A DNA stretch of 51,523 nt from Nostoc punctiforme NIES-2108 (GCA_003326195.1 LXQE01000156.1:76499-128021), one strand, 5' to 3'. Counted from the first letter of the stretch, positions 16,114 through 25,225 are shown. A program made the numbers and translations. The notes: generated by a model from the letters alone, not told the origin.

Positions 16114-17061
16114 TTAAGGGTGTTTAGAGCCTCTTTCCATTGGCAGGGTGATGCCCAAGCGTCGCTGCAAAGCTTCCACGACTTCTTCTGCTGACTTCTG
16201 CCCAAAGTTCTTAATTTCTAAGAGGTCTTCTTGGGTATAATCCAACAAATCTGCCACAGAGTTAACTTGTGCCCGTTTGAGACAGTTATATGCCCGCACA
16301 GAAAGTTGCAACTCTTCGATGGGTATCTGGGCAGTTGGGTCGTCTGGAATATCGGAACCTGTATCTGTTGGTTCTAGGGAGATGTCTTTCAACGGGTTGA
16401 ATAAATCTACCAAGATCGCAGCGGCCGAAGATAGTGCTTCTTGAGGGGAAATACTGCCATTTGTCCAAACTTCCAACAGTAGTCGGTCTTTTGGAATCAA
16501 GCCTTCTCCACGAGATTCTTCAACACTGTAGTTGACTTTTCGCACCGGCATAAATATTGAGTCGATTTGCAGAAAATCCAACGATGTGGCTTCCTCACGT
16601 CCTCGCTCTACAGTGCGATAGCCTTTGCCTTTCTCGATCCGAAATTCCATTTCCAGTTTTCCACCCTCAGCAATGGTGGCTACATACTGGGTCGGATCGA
16701 TGACTTCTACTTCACTGGGCAAATCAAAATGCGCCGCAGTGATTGTTGTTGGGCCGGTAACGAGTAATCTCCCAATCTGAGGCTGCGAAGAATAGTTTTT
16801 GAGGATAACTTCCTTCATTTTCATGAGGATTTCCAGCACATCTTCCCGCACGCCCGGAACTGTAGCAAACTCGTGTGAAACGCCCGCAATCCGCACTGCT
16901 GTAACTGCTGTACCTTCTAAATTAGACAGTAAAACCCGCCGCAGTGCGTTGCCAACAGTTGTTCCTTGACCGCGTTCTAGAGGTTCCAAAACAAATTTAC
17001 TGTAATGGTTCCGACTTTCTTCGGTATTCGACTCTACACATTCAATTTGAAACTGCGCCAC
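16114..17061 (-). CDS. rpoA: DNA-directed RNA polymerase subunit alpha
   Basis: A 315-residue protein. The N-terminal domain (dimerisation and core assembly) includes YSKFVLEPLERGQGTTVGNA and LRRVLLSNLEGTAV; the C-terminal domain (about 245-308), which contacts UP elements and activators, includes LSVRAYNCLKRAQVNSVADL and LLEIKNFGQKSAEEVV. The length is typical of cyanobacteria. It has a 310-bp upstream spacer, unlike most genes of the cluster, and may have its own promoter. Confidence 0.98.
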   Translation of the reverse strand: MAQFQIECVESNTEESRNHYSKFVLEPLERGQGTTVGNALRRVLLSNLEGTAVTAVRIAGVSHEFATVPGVREDVLEILMKMKEVILKNYSSQPQIGRLLVTGPTTITAAHFDLPSEVEVIDPTQYVATIAEGGKLEMEFRIEKGKGYRTVERGREEATSLDFLQIDSIFMPVRKVNYSVEESRGEGLIPKDRLLLEVWTNGSISPQEALSSAAAILVDLFNPLKDISLEPTDTGSDIPDDPTAQIPIEELQLSVRAYNCLKRAQVNSVADLLDYTQEDLLEIKNFGQKSAEEVVEALQRRLGITLPMERGSKHP

Positions 17062-17371
17062 GGATGAGCCTCCCTTTTTCTAAGGTGCTGCTAGCAGACA
17101 AATCAATTGCCTCCAGAATTGAATTTATGTCCTGTAGATTATAGGTCTATCAAACTATTAGTATAAAATTACGGTATAGTTTGACACTTCTATTGAGCTT
17201 GCAGGCGCTAATAATATTTTGGGTAGCCCGAAGCTTAACAGCTTTCCCGGTGGGAAAATCTGACACGCTTCTGGTCGCCCAAGCTTTAACTCAATGACAG
17301 TTTGCACGTTAGACGTTCAAGCGGTCATTGCTGGCTGTCACTTTTTGCCCTCACTGCCCAAGTTTTAGTAT
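17062..17371 (-). other. Long spacer between rpsK and rpoA
   Basis: 310 bp with no open frame of interest. The transcribed strand holds several short hairpins, including one around CTTTCCCGGTGGGAAA (about 17242-17257), and a good -10 hexamer close to rpoA (next entry). It may be a leader or a secondary promoter region for rpoA-rplQ-truA. Confidence 0.5.
17138..17143 (-). promoter_or_regulatory. Candidate -10 element (TATAAT) for rpoA
   Basis: The minus strand reads ACCTATAATCTACAGG here, about 75 bases upstream of the rpoA ATG. A matching -35 hexamer is not clear (a weak TTATAC lies about 17 bases further upstream). Suggestive of an internal promoter only. Confidence 0.3.
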
Positions 17372-17767
17372 TTAAACTCGACGGCGCTTGGGTGGACGAC
17401 AACCATTGTGAGGAATGGGGGTAATATCCCGAATCAGTGTAATTTCCAGTCCTGCTCCTTGAAGTGCCCGGATAGCGGTTTCTCTACCTGCTCCTGGGCC
17501 ACTGACCATTACTTCAATTTGGCGCATTCCTTGATCGATAGCTCGACGGGCTGCACTTTCAGCAGCGGTTTGCGCTGCAAAGGGAGTTCCCTTTTTTGCT
17601 CCCTTAAAACCGCTAGAACCAGCGCTGGCCCAGGAGATGACATCTCCGTTTTGATCGGTAATGGTGACAATGCTATTGTTGAAAGTAGACTGGATGTAGG
17701 CCATCCCACTGGGTACATTCCGTTTCTGCTTCTTGCTCCCGGATTTTTTAGTTGGTTGTCTCGCCAT
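17372..17767 (-). CDS. rpsK: 30S ribosomal protein S11
   Basis: A 131-residue protein: [19 protein letters not shown] is the conserved core opening, and [18 protein letters not shown] is the nearly invariant S11 C-terminus. It follows rpsM by 54 bp. Platform protein of the small subunit. Confidence 0.98.
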
Positions 17768-17821
17768 ACTTGTTTAGTTGATTTAAGGTAAAACTTGCTC
17801 GGATTAACAAGCGTTGCAAAA

Positions 17822-18202
17822 TTATTTCCCTGGAGCCTTCTTCTTCCCAGCCACTGTCTGCCTTCTGCCTCGACGGGTTCTGGCATTGGTGCGAGTTCTT
17901 TGTCCTCTAACTGGTAAGCCCATGCGATGACGACGGCCTCTGTAGGTACCAATGTCAACTAAGCGCTTGATGTTCAAAGACTCCAAGCGCCGCAAGTCGC
18001 CTTCAACTTGATAGTTGCTTTCTATTTCCCCTCGTAGGGCTGTTACATCGGCATCACTTAAGTCCTTAACGCGGATGTCTGGATTCACACCAGTTGCCGC
18101 TATAATTTCTTGAGCGCGTGATAACCCAATTCCGTAGATATAAGTCAGACCGATCTCGACGCGCTTATCGCGTGGAAGGTCTACTCCGGCAATACGTGCC
18201 AC
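17822..18202 (-). CDS. rpsM: 30S ribosomal protein S13
   Basis: A 126-residue protein beginning MARIAGVDLPRDKRVEIGL; the basic C-terminus GQRTRTNARTRRGRRQTVAG contacts P-site tRNA. It lies between rpmJ and rpsK as in most bacteria. Confidence 0.98.
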   Translation of the reverse strand: MARIAGVDLPRDKRVEIGLTYIYGIGLSRAQEIIAATGVNPDIRVKDLSDADVTALRGEIESNYQVEGDLRRLESLNIKRLVDIGTYRGRRHRMGLPVRGQRTRTNARTRRGRRQTVAGKKKAPGK

Positions 18203-18317
18203 AATGAACTCTCCCTATTGTTGTCGCAATTACTGTTGGTTGGAAAAACGTGATTGATCGCGTCTTTTCGTTTTAATGATGATATGCGTGTTACAACTAG
18301 CTCTGTTGGTAAGAGCG

Positions 18318-18431
18318 TTATCCTTGACGTTGTTTATGCTTGGGGTTCACGCAAATCACCATGACGCGACCACGACGTTTGATCACGTTACATTTTTCAC
18401 AAATTTTCTTGACTGAGGCTCTAACTTTCAT
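18318..18431 (-). CDS. rpmJ: 50S ribosomal protein L36
   Basis: A 37-residue protein starting MKVRASVKKICEKCNVIKRR with stop at 18318-18320. The CxxC...C...H zinc-ribbon residues (Cys11, Cys14, Cys27, His32) are all present, so this is the zinc-binding form. The position between infA and rpsM is the standard one. Confidence 0.95.
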   Translation of the reverse strand: MKVRASVKKICEKCNVIKRRGRVMVICVNPKHKQRQG

Positions 18432-18555
18432 GCCTTTTATTTTTTGACTCCAAATATAAAATTATAGCATTTCTAGGGAAATTAATCCAGTTAAATGACT
18501 AATAAACAGTCAAAAAAATGGTTTTATGGTAAGATTCTCTACATATAGTTACTAG

Positions 18556-18780
18556 TTACTTCTTGCGTAGTCGATAGGTAATTCTGCCTTTGGTCAAGTC
18601 GTAGGGGGTTAACTCCACCTTGACGCGATCGCCGGGCAAAATCTTGATATAATTTCGGCGAATCTTGCCGGAAATGTGTGCTAGCACGTTAAAGCCATTG
18701 TCCAAGTCAACGCGAAACATCGCATTGGGCAAGGACTCTGTAACCGTGCCTTCCATTTCAATCAAATCTTGCTTAGACAA
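18556..18780 (-). CDS. infA: Translation initiation factor IF-1
   Basis: A 74-residue S1/OB-fold protein ([20 protein letters not shown], then the conserved [20 protein letters not shown]). IF-1 occupies the A site during initiation. The length is standard. It is preceded by a 175-bp spacer after adk that shows no gene. Confidence 0.97.
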
Positions 18781-18955
18781 TTTGTTTTTTCCTCAACTCA
18801 ACAATTTCGTGTTCAGTTGCAGCGCTTCATCTGCAAAGAAACACATTTTAAGAAATATATCAACAGTTTATTAATATATCTTAGCTAAAATTGATCTTTT
18901 TCTTGGGAGGGGAAGTGGGGAATAGGGAATTCTATACTCTCTATTCCCCTTCTTT

Positions 18956-19510
18956 TCAGGAAGCGATTACCTTTTGTAGCTCACTAGTGACATCTTCTTG
19001 GGACTTATTGCCATTGACTGTTAGGAGTTTTTTGCGATCGCCATAATAATCAATTAAAGGTGCAGTTTCAGCGCGGTATACTTCTAAACGACGACGAATC
19101 ACCTCTTCGGTATCATCTTTTCGTCCTCTAGCTAGCAAACGTGCGATGACAATTTCATCTGGTGCATCTAAATTGACTACCCTTTCGCCACCTTGATGTA
19201 TTGCTTCCAGTAACTTCTCCAGAAAAGCTGCTTGGGTCACTTTTCGGGGAAATCCATCTAGAATCCAACCATTTTTGGCATCTGGTCGATCGAGGCGCTC
19301 CTGTACCAAGTCCTCCACTAGCTGGTCGGGTACTAACTCGCCGCTATCAACATAACTTTGAGCTTTGATTCCTAAAGGAGTCTGCTCTTTCATGGCTTGT
19401 CTTAATATTTCACCCGTAGAAATATGGGGAATATTCAAGTGTTCAGCCAAAGTTTGAGCTTGTGTTCCTTTACCCGCTCCAGGTGGCCCCAAGAAGATTA
19501 ATCGCGTCAC
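18956..19510 (-). CDS. adk: Adenylate kinase
   Basis: A 184-residue enzyme catalysing ATP + AMP to 2 ADP. P-loop GPPGAGKGT is at residues 8-16, HISTGEILRQAM is the AMP-binding part, and WILDGFPRKVTQA is the family signature. The segment around LLARGRKDDTEEVIRRRL shows the short-LID form without zinc cysteines. It lies 2 bp after secY and is clearly cotranscribed with it. Confidence 0.97.
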   Translation of the reverse strand: MTRLIFLGPPGAGKGTQAQTLAEHLNIPHISTGEILRQAMKEQTPLGIKAQSYVDSGELVPDQLVEDLVQERLDRPDAKNGWILDGFPRKVTQAAFLEKLLEAIHQGGERVVNLDAPDEIVIARLLARGRKDDTEEVIRRRLEVYRAETAPLIDYYGDRKKLLTVNGNKSQEDVTSELQKVIAS

Positions 19511-19512
19511 TA

Positions 19513-20823
19513 TTATTTCACCATTCCTTCATAGCGCTGAGAGATGACATAGGTTTGGACTTGTTTGGCTGTCTCAATTGCCACACCAACTAAAATTAAC
19601 AACGAGGTTGCACCTATTCCCCGGAAAGTTTTCACATTCAAAGCGCTTTCTACGGCAGTGGGGATAATAGCAACGAAGCCCAAAAAGATCGCACCCAAAA
19701 AAGTTAGTCGGTTGGAAACGCGTTCGATATACTCGCTAGTTGCCTTGCCGGGACGAATTCCAGGAATACTAGAACCCATTTTCTTCAAGTTCTGCGCCAC
19801 ATCTACCGGGTTGAGAATCAACGAAGAATAGAAGTAGCTGAAGAAAACAATGGAAACCATGTAGACCAAGGCATAGACCCAGGAGCTAGAACCGCTTGGA
19901 CTCAAATAAGTGTTAACTATATTCGCCAAATCGGCATTTTTAGTAAAATTGGCGATCAGCAGTGGCAAACTGAGGATGGCAGCAGCAAAAATAATTGGCA
20001 TCACGCCGCCTTGATTTAACCGCAGTGGCAGATAGCTCCGTTGCTCTGCCAAAACTCGCCGACCTACTTGGCGACGAGCCGAAATAATTGGGATGCGGCG
20101 CATTCCTTCCTGCACAATCACAATACCAACAATTGTTGCGAGGAAGACTAAGATCAGCACGATCACCCTACCCACTGCTTCCCTACCGCCGACTTGCACC
20201 AAGTCGATGGTATCGCCTAAAGCTTTTGGTAATGACGCAACAATGTTGACAAAAATCAACAATGATGCTCCGTTTCCAATACCCCGTTCTGTAATCAGTT
20301 CTGATGCCCACATGACGAACATCGAACCAGCAGTCAGAGCGATCGCAGTTTCAGCTACGAAGATTGGCCCTGGCTTGAGGGCGAATTGCTGGAGGAATAA
20401 TGCCGAAAAAGCTGTACTTTGAAGGATTGCCCAACCTACAGTGACATAGCGGGTAATTTGCGATATTTTTCGCCGACCGGCTTCCCCTTCATTTTTCTGT
20501 AAATTTTCTAAAGTTGGAATCGCCGCCGTGAGTAATTGGATGATAATAGACGCATTAATGAAGGGCAAAATTCCTAAAGCAAAGACTCCCAAAGTCGAAA
20601 GTCCTCGCCCGGAAAATATATCCAATAAGCCAAATATGGAATTACTGCCCGATATGGCTTCGGCAAATCTCGGTCTATCAATCCCTGGGACGGGTAAGAA
20701 AATACCCAGGCGAACCAAAATTAAAATACCGACGGTGACAAGCAGCCTACCTCTGAGGCCAGCTGCCTGCGCCATCTGCATAAAAGTTTCTTGAGCCGTT
20801 GGGGCTTTATCTCGACTGATCAT
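19513..20823 (-). CDS. secY: Protein translocase subunit SecY
   Basis: A 436-residue membrane protein with ten predicted hydrophobic segments. VGILILVRLGIFLPVPGID and FALGILPFINASIIIQLLTA are SecY signatures; the latter precedes the plug and pore region. It forms the SecYEG channel, and its SecG partner is at 2921-3154 in the same window. SecY in cyanobacteria serves both cytoplasmic and thylakoid membranes. Confidence 0.98.
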   Translation of the reverse strand: MISRDKAPTAQETFMQMAQAAGLRGRLLVTVGILILVRLGIFLPVPGIDRPRFAEAISGSNSIFGLLDIFSGRGLSTLGVFALGILPFINASIIIQLLTAAIPTLENLQKNEGEAGRRKISQITRYVTVGWAILQSTAFSALFLQQFALKPGPIFVAETAIALTAGSMFVMWASELITERGIGNGASLLIFVNIVASLPKALGDTIDLVQVGGREAVGRVIVLILVFLATIVGIVIVQEGMRRIPIISARRQVGRRVLAEQRSYLPLRLNQGGVMPIIFAAAILSLPLLIANFTKNADLANIVNTYLSPSGSSSWVYALVYMVSIVFFSYFYSSLILNPVDVAQNLKKMGSSIPGIRPGKATSEYIERVSNRLTFLGAIFLGFVAIIPTAVESALNVKTFRGIGATSLLILVGVAIETAKQVQTYVISQRYEGMVK

Positions 20824-20897
20824 AGAGTGCTACCTTTATAGTGAACCAAGCACTGGCAGCGAGTTGGCTTGCATTTAAGTGCGCTGTTCCGGCTCAC

Positions 20898-21341
20898 TCA
20901 TAAGACTTCACAACTACCACCAGCTGCCTCAATTTTGCTACGAGCTGAAACTGTAAAAGCTGCCGCTTGTACTTTGAGCGGAATGCTCAATTCCCCGTTA
21001 CCTAAAACTTTCAATGGCCCTTTGACAGCAGTCAGGATACCTGCGGCTTTCAATGAGGTCAAAGTTACTTCTGTATTCGCGGGAAGGGAGGCTAGCTTCT
21101 CTACATTAATCGTAGTGTAAATCTTCTGATTAACAATCGGAAAGCCCTTCAGCTTAGGTAAGCGGCGGTACAATGGCTGTTGACCACCTTCAAAACCTGG
21201 TCGAGTCCCGCTACCAGAACGAGATTTTTGACCCCGCATACCTAAACCAGCACTAGCGCCTTGACCGGCAGAAATACCTCTAGCTACACGCTTCTTGCGT
21301 TTCTTGGAGCCTTTTTGCGGCTTAACATCATGGAGTCTCAT
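20898..21341 (-). CDS. rplO: 50S ribosomal protein L15
   Basis: A 147-residue protein: KPQKGSKKRKKRVARGISAG, GQGASAGLGMRGQKSRSGSG and GFEGGQQPLYRRLPK are the glycine/basic-rich L15 N-terminal half. rpmD (L30), which lies before rplO in many bacteria, is absent, as usual in cyanobacteria. Confidence 0.97.
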   Translation of the reverse strand: MRLHDVKPQKGSKKRKKRVARGISAGQGASAGLGMRGQKSRSGSGTRPGFEGGQQPLYRRLPKLKGFPIVNQKIYTTINVEKLASLPANTEVTLTSLKAAGILTAVKGPLKVLGNGELSIPLKVQAAAFTVSARSKIEAAGGSCEVL

Positions 21342-21356
21342 AATTTATCAAGTTCT

Positions 21357-21495
21357 CATTTGTCGTTTGTCATTTGTGAGCCAGTGCGGTCTTGGGGGTC
21401 TCCCCCATGAGTAACTGGCGAACCCGTAGGGGCGTTTGTCATTTGTCATTTGTCCTTTGTTATTCACTAATGACTAATGACCAATGACTAATGAC
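21357..21495. repeat. STRR array with nested 43-bp hairpin element (rpsE-rplO spacer)
   Basis: gtcattt-type heptamers flank an insert at 21378-21420 that begins GAGCCAGT and ends AGTAACTGGCG, with an inner CTTGGGGG/TCCCCCAT stem. The same insert type occurs at 28544-28587. The array ends with actaatgac/caatgac units that can pair with the gtcattt side. Confidence 0.85.
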
Positions 21496-21499
21496 TAAA

Positions 21500-22027
21500 T
21501 TAGATGTAGAGATTTTGAATAGGAATACCGCGATCTTCGGCGACTTCAGAAAGGGTACGCAGTGTAGATAAGGCATTAACTGCGGCTCTAGCATTATTGA
21601 GTGGATTGTTGGAGCCTAGTTGCTTGGCTAAAACGTTACGAACTCCTGCCAATTCCAACACAGTTCGCACAGCACCACCCGCAATTACCCCAGTACCAGG
21701 TGAGGCTGGGCGCATCATCACCTTCGCACCGCCACCGACGCCATCAATGGGATGGGGGATGGAGTTGGATTTGGTGATTGGGATATCAATAAGGTGTTTT
21801 TTGCCGTCGGCTACGCCTTTTTTAACGGCACCTATTACATCTGAAGCTTTGCCTACTCCAACTCCAACCTGACCGCGTTCGTTACCAACGACAACGATCG
21901 CTCGGAAGCTGAGTTTTTTACCACCTTTGACCACTTTACTTACGCGGCGGATTTGGATAACCCGCTCTTGCCAAGTGGTTTCTTCTTTTTTGGCACGCTT
22001 TGTTCTACTTTTACGCTCTGTTGCCAT
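21500..22027 (-). CDS. rpsE: 30S ribosomal protein S5
   Basis: A 175-residue protein; VIQIRRVSKVVKGGKKLSFR and VVVGNERGQVGVGVGKASDV are the conserved S5 N-terminal double-stranded RNA-binding domain. It belongs to the spc part of the cluster between rplR and rplO. S5 is involved in decoding accuracy. Confidence 0.97.
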   Translation of the reverse strand: MATERKSRTKRAKKEETTWQERVIQIRRVSKVVKGGKKLSFRAIVVVGNERGQVGVGVGKASDVIGAVKKGVADGKKHLIDIPITKSNSIPHPIDGVGGGAKVMMRPASPGTGVIAGGAVRTVLELAGVRNVLAKQLGSNNPLNNARAAVNALSTLRTLSEVAEDRGIPIQNLYI

Positions 22028-22044
22028 AATTTATGCTCTGGTGA

Positions 22045-22120
22045 ACGTCAGTTGTCAGTTGTCATTTGTCATTTGTCCTTTGTCATTTGTCCAATAACTA
22101 ATGACTAATGACTAATGACT
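22045..22120. repeat. STRR heptamer array (rplR-rpsE spacer)
   Basis: cagttgt / gtcattt / gtccttt units followed by taatgac units; complementary halves as in the neighbouring spacers. Confidence 0.85.
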
Positions 22121-22483
22121 TTAGAAATCTAAACCAGCTTCGCGTGCTGCATCAGCTAATGCTTTGACACGACCATGATATAAGTTACCACCGCGATCAA
22201 AGACTACTTTGCTGATGCCTTTTTCTAGCGATCGCACTGCGATCAACTTACCAACTTGTACCGATGCATCGCGGTTTGCACATGACGCTAAACTAGATTT
22301 CAACTCTGGTTCTACGGTCGATGCAGCCACGATGGTTTGATGCTGAGTATCATCAATCAGCTGGGCATAAATATGCTCATTAGAACGGAATACCGCTAAA
22401 CGCGGACGTTCTGGGGAGCCAATAACTTTGCCACGAACGCGTCGATGACGACGGTTTTTTGATTCTCTACGAGTAAGTTTCAT
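22121..22483 (-). CDS. rplR: 50S ribosomal protein L18
   Basis: A 120-residue 5S rRNA-binding protein: SPERPRLAVFRSNEHIYAQL and VVFDRGGNLYHGRVKALADA are family signatures. It starts 2 bp after rplF and is translationally linked to it. Confidence 0.97.
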   Translation of the reverse strand: MKLTRRESKNRRHRRVRGKVIGSPERPRLAVFRSNEHIYAQLIDDTQHQTIVAASTVEPELKSSLASCANRDASVQVGKLIAVRSLEKGISKVVFDRGGNLYHGRVKALADAAREAGLDF

Positions 22484-22485
22484 TT

Positions 22486-23034
22486 CTACTTCTTACCACC
22501 CTTACCAGTCTTACCAGCTTTCCGTCTGACCACTTCACCGGCATAGCGAATGCCTTTACCTTTGTAAGGTTCTGGTGGACGAACGGCACGAATTTTGGCG
22601 GCTGTGTTACCGACGATTTCTTTGTCATAGCCGCTAACAATGACGTTAGTGGTACCTTCTACGGCAAACTGAATTCCATCTGGTGGTTCAATTTGCACTT
22701 GATGGCTATAACCCATATTCAAAACTAGGTTACGACCTTGAAGTTGTGCCCTGTAACCAACACCTTGAATTTCCAACCGTCGCTGAAAACCTTGGGAAAC
22801 TCCCTCGACCATGTTGGCAACTAAAGTGCGGCTCAAGCCGTGTAACTGCTTTGAGGTACGAGTTTCATCCCGACGATTCACGTGTAATATTTCCCCCTCT
22901 TGAGAGAGTGAGACATTATCTCTGAGAGTGCGAGAAAGTTCTCCTTTCGGGCCTTTCACCACAATATTTGTACCATCGATCGCCACTTGAACTTTGGCGG
23001 GAATAGTAATTGGACGTTTACCAATACGTGACAT
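22486..23034 (-). CDS. rplF: 50S ribosomal protein L6
   Basis: A 182-residue protein starting MSRIGKRPITIPAKVQVAI. An in-frame extension to 23103 encodes only translated STRR repeats and is rejected. The C-terminal PEPYKGKGIRYAGEVVRRKA is the L6 signature. AAAGGA, part of the STRR array, lies nine bases before the ATG. Confidence 0.97.
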   Translation of the reverse strand: MSRIGKRPITIPAKVQVAIDGTNIVVKGPKGELSRTLRDNVSLSQEGEILHVNRRDETRTSKQLHGLSRTLVANMVEGVSQGFQRRLEIQGVGYRAQLQGRNLVLNMGYSHQVQIEPPDGIQFAVEGTTNVIVSGYDKEIVGNTAAKIRAVRPPEPYKGKGIRYAGEVVRRKAGKTGKGGKK

Positions 23035-23037
23035 GAC

Positions 23038-23106
23038 TTTTTGTCCTTTGTTATTTGTCCTTTGTCCTTTGTCTTTCACTAATGACAAATGACTAATGAC
23101 CAATGA
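23038..23106. repeat. STRR heptamer array (rpsH-rplF spacer)
   Basis: gtccttt / gttattt / gtctttc followed by actaatgac / aaatgac / caatgac units. It fills the entire spacer and supplies the probable rplF ribosome-binding site. Confidence 0.85.
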
Positions 23107-23508
23107 CTACCAAACGTAACAAAGTACTTCGCCACCCAAGTTCTGACGCCGCGCTTCGCGGTCAGTCATAATGCCACTGGATGTAGAAATAATGGCAATG
23201 CCAATGCCGCCTAGTACCCTTGGTAATTCTTTTCGATTTGAATAAACACGCAAGCCAGGCTTACTCACTCGCTTTAAGGCGGTGATCAGAGGCTGACGGT
23301 TTTTACCCTTGTATTTCAGGGAAATCACCAGATTGCGTTTTACCCCTTCTTCTGCTTCTTCGATTTCAGCAATAAAGCCTTCCTCCCGTAGCACTTTGGC
23401 AATGCTTCGGGTCAATTTTGTAGCTGGCACTTGTGTAGTTTGATGCCGCGCCAGGTTGGCATTGCGGATGCGCGTCAGCATATCTGCAATTGTGTCGTTA
23501 GCCGCCAT
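23107..23508 (-). CDS. rpsH: 30S ribosomal protein S8
   Basis: A 133-residue protein: MAANDTIADMLTRIRNANLA at the start, and a C-terminus with STSSGIMTDREARRQNLGGE, the S8 signature. It follows rplE directly; rpsN (S14), which lies here in many bacteria, is absent and is encoded elsewhere in cyanobacteria. Confidence 0.97.
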   Translation of the reverse strand: MAANDTIADMLTRIRNANLARHQTTQVPATKLTRSIAKVLREEGFIAEIEEAEEGVKRNLVISLKYKGKNRQPLITALKRVSKPGLRVYSNRKELPRVLGGIGIAIISTSSGIMTDREARRQNLGGEVLCYVW

Positions 23509-23528
23509 CGTTCCCTCTATAGATGAAC

Positions 23529-24077
23529 TTACTGATCGCGAAAGGGCATTCCTAATTCTTTAAGTAAGGCGCGTCCCTCTTCGTCGTTTTTTGCTGTGGT
23601 GATGATGGAAATATCCATCCCACGCACTTGATCGATGCTGTCGTATTCGACTTCTGGAAAAATTAGCTGTTCTCTCACGCCCAGAGTATAGTTACCGCGT
23701 CCGTCAAAGCTTTTAGGGCTAACACCGCGAAAATCTCGAATTCTGGGTAGTGACAGGCTAACTAACCGATCGAAAAAGGCATACATCCGTTCGGCTCTGA
23801 GAGTAACCATGATCCCCACAGGCATCCCTTGACGAATCTTAAAGCCAGCGATCGCCTTTTTCGCCCGTGTCACCACTGGTTTTTGACCTGTTACCAGGGC
23901 AATTTCGTTAATGGATGCCTCTAGAGACTTCGCATTTTGAGCTGCTTCACCCAAACCCCGGTTAATCGTAACCTTTACCAACTTCGGTACTTGATGAACG
24001 TTGGTATATTGAAACTGATTAATCAGTTTGGGGACGATTGTCTCTTGATATAAGGTTTTGAGTCTTGTTGTCGGCAT
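23529..24077 (-). CDS. rplE: 50S ribosomal protein L5
   Basis: A 182-residue 5S rRNA-binding protein: VPKLVKVTINRGLGEAAQNA and TGQKPVVTRAKKAIAGFKIR are conserved. AGGA nine bases before the ATG lies in STRR-like sequence. It is followed by rpsH after 20 bp. Confidence 0.97.
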   Translation of the reverse strand: MPTTRLKTLYQETIVPKLINQFQYTNVHQVPKLVKVTINRGLGEAAQNAKSLEASINEIALVTGQKPVVTRAKKAIAGFKIRQGMPVGIMVTLRAERMYAFFDRLVSLSLPRIRDFRGVSPKSFDGRGNYTLGVREQLIFPEVEYDSIDQVRGMDISIITTAKNDEEGRALLKELGMPFRDQ

Positions 24078-24117
24078 AGTTTTTTGTCCTGATATCCCTG
24101 GGCTTGGTCAGGGAACT

Positions 24118-24204
24118 TTTATTGTCCTTTGTTATTTGTCCTTTGTCTTTTGTTATTTGTCTTTTTACTAATAACTAATGACTAATGACCAATGACTAAT
24201 GACT
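24118..24204. repeat. STRR heptamer array (rplX-rplE spacer)
   Basis: gtccttt / gttattt / gtctttt units followed by actaatgac / caatgac units, the two halves complementary. It extends from just upstream of rplE to the rplX stop codon. Confidence 0.85.
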
Positions 24205-24556
24205 ATTTATCTAGAATTTCGCCAGTTTTCTTGAGTTTTCTGACCTTTTTGCCTTCTGAGGTAAAGGTGTAACCAACACGACTGGCAACGTTTTGCTTGG
24301 TGGAATAAAGCATCACGTTGGAGCTATGAATTGGGAATTCTTGGGTAATAATTCGCCCTGATTCCCCTTCTTGCTGAGGTTTGACGTGCTTGGTTTTAAT
24401 GTTGACACCCTTGACGATGACTTTACTCAGTTGGGGAAGTGCTTGGATAATTTCACCAACTTTTCCTTTGTCTTTGCCAGCAATCACTTGTACGGTGTCG
24501 CCAGTTTTGACGTGCATTTTGTGGAATACTTTGGGCGTACCCTGTTTGGTTGCCAT
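24203..24556 (-). CDS. rplX: 50S ribosomal protein L24
   Basis: A 117-residue protein with the KOW motif DTVQVIAGKDKGKVGEI, an assembly-initiating protein. Its start codon shares one base with the rplN stop codon (TAATG), so translation is coupled. The final lysine-rich tail (GKKVRKLKKTGEILDK) is common in cyanobacterial L24. Confidence 0.97.
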   Translation of the reverse strand: MATKQGTPKVFHKMHVKTGDTVQVIAGKDKGKVGEIIQALPQLSKVIVKGVNIKTKHVKPQQEGESGRIITQEFPIHSSNVMLYSTKQNVASRVGYTFTSEGKKVRKLKKTGEILDK

Positions 24557-24924
24557 TAAAGCACCTCCGGAGCCAGAGAAACAATTTTAGTAAAGTTTTT
24601 ATCGCGCAGTTCCCGTGCAACTGGGCCAAAAACCCGTGTGCCTCTAGGATTACCATCTTTGTTGATGATTACAGCGGCGTTATCATCAAAGCGAATACTC
24701 ATGCCGCTGTCACGATTTACAGCTTTCCGAGTCCTGACAATTACTGCTTCCACGACATCAGACTTTTTTACAGCCATGTTGGGTGTAGCATCTTTGACAA
24801 CTGCGATAATTTTATCGCCAATAAAACCATAACGGCGGTTGCCTCCGCCTAAGATGCGGATGCACATCAGTTTGCGGGCGCCGCTATTATCTGCGACATT
24901 CAGGTAAGTCTGGGGTTGAATCAC
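24556..24924 (-). CDS. rplN: 50S ribosomal protein L14
   Basis: The 122 residues include MIQPQTYLNVADNSGARKLM and SGMSIRFDDNAAVIINKDGN, and end with the conserved IVSLAPEVL. The length is exactly that of the bacterial family. Confidence 0.98.
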   Translation of the reverse strand: MIQPQTYLNVADNSGARKLMCIRILGGGNRRYGFIGDKIIAVVKDATPNMAVKKSDVVEAVIVRTRKAVNRDSGMSIRFDDNAAVIINKDGNPRGTRVFGPVARELRDKNFTKIVSLAPEVL

Positions 24925-24970
24925 AATTATTCTCCCTTGTAATGTTGTTAGTTGCTAACAACGATGAGGT

Positions 24971-25219
24971 TTAAGTAGGCTTGACGTTCAGGACTTCTGT
25001 GATTTTCCAGCGCTTGGTTTTACTCAGGGGTCTAGTTTCCTGAATGCGAACGCGATCGCCTACTTTACACTGATTTTCTTCGTCGTGAACTTTATATCGT
25101 TGGGTGTTAACCACAATCTTGCCGTACTTGGGGTGAGGAGCGCGGTTTTCTATGGCGACTACCACAGTTTTTTGCATTTTATCGCTCACTACCAAGCCAA
25201 CTCGTTCTTTAACTGCCAT
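24971..25219 (-). CDS. rpsQ: 30S ribosomal protein S17
   Basis: An 82-residue OB-fold protein: GLVVSDKMQKTVVVAIENRA and GDRVRIQETRPLSKTKRWKI are signatures. It starts 6 bp after rpmC. Confidence 0.97.
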   Translation of the reverse strand: MAVKERVGLVVSDKMQKTVVVAIENRAPHPKYGKIVVNTQRYKVHDEENQCKVGDRVRIQETRPLSKTKRWKITEVLNVKPT

Positions 25220-25225
25220 AATCTC

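Noticed and set aside
23035..23103. N-terminal extension of rplF (and similarly of rplD at 29590-29619)
   Set aside because: The extra residues are translated STRR heptamers; the internal Met gives the conserved protein start.
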